From Pteria penguin (taxonomy: Eukaryota > Mollusca > Bivalvia > Pterioida > Pteriidae), in contig CM068583.1 of the NCBI GenBank assembly GCA_035048485.1, positions 43,615,042 to 43,679,041 on the forward strand: 64,000 nucleotides of DNA, given 5' to 3'. Shown here piece by piece: positions 61,501-64,000 of this stretch. The translations under genes and the position numbers were made by a program. Position 1 is the stretch's first letter. Each line of letters opens with the position of its first letter. Under the pieces are notes generated by a model. That model made no database searches. It worked only from the letters and a program-made list of their open reading frames with translations, and was not told where the DNA came from.

Positions 61501-63428
61501 GGTTAAGATATTGATGTTTTACAGTTTTCAGTTGGCATTGTCACATGCATATGTTCAGCAAACTTAAGACCATGTTTTGGTGATACTTTTAAAGCAATCA
61601 AAGAGCCAGCTTAGTTTGTATCTTGTTTGGCTTACAGCAAAGAGGTCCTAAGTTTTGGTCAAGTGGTGGCTTGTTGATGTGTTTTTGATGAGACAGAAAA
61701 CAACTATGTCCTGTACAATGGTTGATGTTGGCATGTAAAAGATCCCTCACCACTTTGACTGGGTTTGTTGCATAGGTCAAAATTTCTTTGCTGTGCATCC
61801 TCAGGCAGATACAGTCACCTACTAAGTGAAATAAGTACAAACAAGATACAAACGGAAAATTTAAATGCAGATCAAGGTCACCTTTTGAATTAAAAAGAAA
61901 TTTTTTCTCTTTTCTGTAAAATAAGAATGTCTTGCAATACTATGAAATAAAATATGATGGTGTAGATGAATATTATGATGCCTTACATTATGTGTTGACT
62001 GGCTATGAATTAGAGGTTTCAATTCATTGTGCTAATATATATATTTGGTCTATTGTGCATGTATACATTTATCTTTCTATTTATAATAGAATGAAAAGAT
62101 GATTGTAAAATGAAAAATCTATTGTTGATATATTTTATAAATGTATACTGCTGAAACTTCCTTCAAATCGCTTAGATTTATTCTTTGAAGATTAAGCTAA
62201 TGTTAGTAAATCAGCAACCGATTGGTCTTGTATGTTACAGCAGACACTTTTTATAGAATATTTACTTCAGTCTTTACAACTCCCTATTTTATTACTTTTT
62301 AAATAATTCTACTCACAGATTGAGAGCATTACACTGGATCCAGTTTTTAAGATGTATTATTGAATATTTGAACACTTACAGTTTGATCTCTGTATTTGTA
62401 CTTTGATGATATATTGATTAATAGAATTGCTTCGCTTATGATTTCTCTTCAGGTGATTATTTTGGAATACTGATGGATAAAAAAGTAACAGGTTTTCCAT
62501 TTAATATTATTGATAATCCTATGTATTGGGGATCTACAACTATTTTTCTGGGATCAGCATTAGTGTGAGTAGTAAACAAAATACATGTACTAGAAATTTT
62601 ATTTTTCGAGAATACTTTGAAATCTGTAATTTTATTTTGTCATAATTTAATGTAAAACTGGTACCTCAGTATTCACTTGTGACGGACGGGTATCGGTCTG
62701 GATAGCTCTATGGTGAAAGTGTTAACCTTGATGGCAGAAAGTTCTGTGTTATATTCCAGGTCTGGCCACATCTTTTTCTCCTGCTTGTTACATTTGGTGC
62801 CATAGCCAGCCCTCATGAGTTGCATGTTTGTTTGTGCACTGTGAGGGTAGGCAGTGGAAGGTTCTAGGTTTGATTCCCAGTTCATGCCACATCTTTTACT
62901 CCTGCCTGTTACATACTCATTGTTGCTTCATTATTTGTTGAACAGTATATCCATGCATGGATAAACTCTTATTTGGAATATTTATGCCCCCGGGTCGATT
63001 GATCGGGGGCATATTGTTTTGACCTGTCTGTCTGTTGTCAACTTTAACCTTGGCCATAACTTTTAACCCGAGATAGATAGAGACTTCATAATTGACAAGC
63101 TTACTCAACTAATGAAGCCCTTTCAAATGATGCCAAGGTTGATGACCTTTTGACCTTGACAATTACCTTAAAGCTGAAAATAACTTTTTGGACTTTGTTG
63201 CCACTGAGGGCATTAGTGTTTCACAAACACATCTTGTTCATTAAAAAAGGCGCTTTTGAATGCAAATTTTGTACAATAAGCATCCTTTATTAATGTATAG
63301 TATACAAAATTCAATAAATTTCCATTCTGCCAAACTGTTATCTTTATTTGAAGGAAAGCTAGCCAAGCAGGAATTTTTCTAACTACAGCTGTTGCTGTCT
63401 GCTATAGAGTAGCTATTATGTTTGAAGG
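46592..63428 (+). CDS. PEMT: Phosphatidylethanolamine N-methyltransferase, six of about seven exons (3' incomplete)
   Basis: Exons: 46592-46645, 55028-55120, 56058-56173, 60601-60746, 62453-62564 and 63354-63428, with GT/AG junctions and consistent phase (596 nt, 198 codons plus 2 nt). The enzyme methylates phosphatidylethanolamine to phosphatidylcholine with S-adenosylmethionine in the ER membrane. Family signatures seen: FNPLFWN and [18 protein letters not shown] near the N-terminus, [35 protein letters not shown], then a hydrophobic stretch, giving about four membrane helices as known for the family. The last exon, which should encode the short C-terminal tail, lies past the window. Exon 1 is in frame with exon 2 and supplies 18 residues with Asp-Cys-Cys, reminiscent of the vertebrate long isoform; translation from the exon 2 ATG (55028) would give the short form. 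Relative to recalled human PEMT, the first Gly of GXG is Leu and the second Glu of the Glu-Glu motif is Gly. Confidence 0.93.
46646..48330. other. PEMT intron 1, proximal part
   Basis: No recognised gene. A hairpin at about 46736-46771 has arms gacctgtgtgg and ccacacaggtc around a loop containing ttaagacttaag. The small frame at 47334-47522 has no family features. Confidence 0.4.
48330..49450 (-). mobile_element. Decayed CR1/Jockey-type LINE, interrupted by a GACC repeat
   Basis: On the minus strand, about 49050-49400 translates to [11 protein letters not shown] preceded by EAWDIYQ and followed by [12 protein letters not shown]. About 48350-48620 gives [20 protein letters not shown] and [11 protein letters not shown], typical of the pre-RT and RT fingers region of these LINEs. 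Between them about 48640-49000 is a separate GACC-type repeat. Several stops and frameshifts are present, so it is dead. Confidence 0.72.
48640..49000 (+). repeat. GACC-type repeat inserted in the LINE remnant
   Basis: Runs from about 'ccctcacaacagtgttggag' through 'gtcaaggtcaacattgg' to 'gcatataccttaatg'. It separates two collinear parts of the LINE, so it inserted after the LINE did. Confidence 0.6.
49912..50055. mobile_element. 144-bp hAT-like MITE
   Basis: Ends CAGGGCTTGAAATTGGC and, inverted, CAGGGTTCGAAATTAGC. The flanking 8 bp, CTGTTGCC and CTATTGCT, match at six positions, consistent with an old 8-bp duplication. CAGGG-type ends with 8-bp duplications fit the hAT superfamily. Confidence 0.75.
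50056..51834. other. PEMT intron 1, middle part
   Basis: No recognised gene or repeat boundary. Some stretches read like generic intronic AT-rich DNA; a 'caaagaaaccaagaaaattt' phrase near 51320 looks like dispersed repeat material but could not be assigned. Confidence 0.35.
51837..53079 (-). mobile_element. Decayed mariner (Tc1/mariner) transposon with both ends
   Basis: Both ends begin ACAAGGT and contain ATGATCAAAAAGTTCTC, in inverted orientation, and are bounded by TA (51835-51836 and 53080-53081). The 1243-bp length fits mariner. On the minus strand the interior translates, with breaks, to mariner transposase: [20 protein letters not shown] near 52560-52620, [45 protein letters not shown] and [11 protein letters not shown] near the end. 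The expected segment after the first catalytic Asp region is partly missing and frames shift, so it is inactive. Confidence 0.92.
53082..55027. other. PEMT intron 1, distal part
   Basis: AT-rich intron with scattered GACC-type fragments (for example near 54060-54110 and 54720-54790). No gene is recognised, and the frames of 60-75 codons lack motifs. Confidence 0.4.
55600..56000 (+). repeat. Dispersed repeat with TGTCTGTC run in PEMT intron 2
   Basis: Begins near 'cgccccaacaaaagtggtgc', has 'gtctgcctgcatgtctgtct', then two modules of 'atctttgagatagtggattg' with 'aaacttgatacac' type phrases. No coding potential. Confidence 0.6.
56280..58200 (+). repeat. GACC-type repeats, including a hairpin-headed copy at 57278
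   Basis: Several modules with 'gaccttgaccttcac', 'tttcacatgtgt' and 'gggctttca'. At 57281-57305 'gctcccccaaaaatttcggg' with 'ggagc' forms a perfect-looking hairpin, followed by TGTCTGTCTGTC-like sequence and two 120-bp modules with 'ttcatcagaattttatca' and 'ggtcactcaaggtcatttct'. This is intronic in PEMT. Confidence 0.7.
58200..60050 (+). repeat. Dispersed repeats, including the partner copy of 940-1540
   Basis: 58200-58420 is GACC-type and ends 'cacaaacacatcttgtt'. 58540-60040 shares ordered phrases with 940-1540 ('ttttggttccattttgaaat', 'ggaagtt... gattttgata', 'ttggttcatggtatggg', 'tttctcatgtgc'), and about 58800-59240 contains three GACC modules with 'ttcacagaattgt' inside it. Intron 3 of PEMT. 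Confidence 0.65.
61598..61830 (+). mobile_element. SINE copy, opposite orientation to 29430-29665
   Basis: Contains the inverse-orientation body phrases 'taaaagatccctcaccactt' and 'gacagaaaac' after a degraded head ('tgtttggcttacagcaaaga' and 'ggtcctaagttttgg') equivalent to the tRNA-like head of the 29.4-kb copy. It lies in PEMT intron 4. The 80-codon frame on the minus strand here is not a gene. Confidence 0.7.
62690..62910 (+). mobile_element. tRNA-headed SINE dimer-like element
   Basis: A head reading 'tggatagctctatggtgaaa' and 'gtgttatattccaggtctgg' resembles A and B boxes. A second unit ends 'ggttctaggtttgattccca' and both units are followed by 'gccacatcttttwctcctgc' and 'tgttacat'. 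Two tandem, partly repeated units suggest a dimeric SINE. Confidence 0.55.
62984..63237 (+). repeat. Hairpin-headed dispersed element, apparently complete
   Basis: The head 'tatgcccccgggtcgattga' with 'tcgggggcata' folds into a stem. It is followed by 'ttttgacctgtctgtctgtt', a GACCTTGACC core and a tail 'tttcacaaacacatcttgtt'. The same tail ends the repeat near 58400. No coding potential. Confidence 0.7.
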
Positions 63429-63539
63429 GTATGTATGAATTTGAAAATTCATGAAGTTATCAGTTTTGTATTTGACGTATCTTAAGAGTTGCCTGATTGT
63501 TCATAATCTTTAATTTAAACAAGGTATTTTATATGCCTG

Positions 63540-64000
63540 TTATAAACCAATGTGATATGGTATGACATGATGCATGTGTGTGTCTATGGGTCTATGCATC
63601 TGTCTGTTCAGAGAACTTGAAAATAAGATACAAACTAAATCACCGAGGCAAGGACAGTCAAACTTACATATACTTCCTATAACAAGAAAATGACACCTGT
63701 TATTTTAAAGGTCAGGGATCAAAGGTTATGCACAAAACAGGATTAAGACAAAACTGTTTGGGCGAGGACCATCAAACTTGGTACACATATTACTTTTGCT
63801 CAGAGGATGATGTCTCTTTTTTCCAAGTTAAGTGATAAAAATGTCAAAGTCACATGAAAACACTACATGTATTTATAAACCTTGTAAATAACATACAGAT
63901 TGAAGCATTTGGGCTAGGACAGTTAAACTTGGTAAAGTACAAAAGAACATTGCCTATTGTTTTCCAAGTTCAAAGGTCAAGGTCATTTACTAAACATTGT
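63540..64000 (+). repeat. GACC-type repeat at the window edge, in PEMT intron 6
   Basis: Three modules of about 130 bp with 'ggacagtcaaactt / ggaccatcaaacttggtaca' and 'tttccaagtt', including a TCAAGGTCA at 63977-63985. It continues beyond the window. Confidence 0.6.

Noticed and set aside
61598..61840. 80-codon minus-strand frame
   Set aside because: It is antisense to the SINE copy in PEMT intron 4.

Overview
This window is eukaryotic nuclear DNA, AT-rich, with large introns, GT-AG splice sites and a heavy load of short dispersed repeats. The repeat style (blocks of GACCTTGACC, runs of GACGGACAGACAG, 'gggcaataactct' modules, abundant MITEs and tRNA-headed SINEs) together with the gene content points to a mollusc, most likely a bivalve. 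This taxonomic call is inference from pattern recognition; no species is claimed.

Four protein genes are supported. (1) 3446-4804, minus: an intronless GT31-family beta-1,3-glycosyltransferase with a type II membrane anchor. (2) 12565-15274, plus: the last three coding exons of an unrecognised protein ending in a basic Ser/Arg/Val-rich tail. (3) 19447-45976, minus: a complete 21-exon gene for a MYCBP-associated protein (MYCBPAP), predicted 938 aa. All 20 splice junctions keep frame, and the total length is close to that of the vertebrate protein. (4) 46592 to beyond 63428, plus: phosphatidylethanolamine N-methyltransferase (PEMT). Six exons are visible and the last exon lies outside the window. 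MYCBPAP and PEMT are head to head with 615 bp between start codons, so a shared bidirectional promoter is likely.

Layout: 1-3445 repeats and unassigned sequence; 3446-4804 GT31 gene; 5180-6350 GACC-type repeats and a minisatellite; 6930-7083 a MITE; 9549-12005 a degenerate ~53-bp minisatellite split by a 1.5-kb foldback-like element whose terminal inverted repeats are themselves 21-bp tandem arrays; 12565-15800 the unknown gene; 15800-18700 repeats; 19447-45976 MYCBPAP with introns full of MITEs, SINEs and tandem modules; 45977-46591 the shared promoter interval; 46592-64000 PEMT, whose first intron holds a decayed CR1/Jockey-type LINE, a hAT-like MITE and a decayed mariner element with recognisable ends.

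The genes do not form a functional cluster. MYCBPAP is a sperm/ciliary axoneme-associated protein, PEMT makes phosphatidylcholine in the ER, and the GT31 enzyme acts in the Golgi. The most unusual structure is the foldback-like element at 10168-11705. Its empty site can be read directly, because removing the element and one copy of the flanking 8-bp duplication restores a minisatellite unit.
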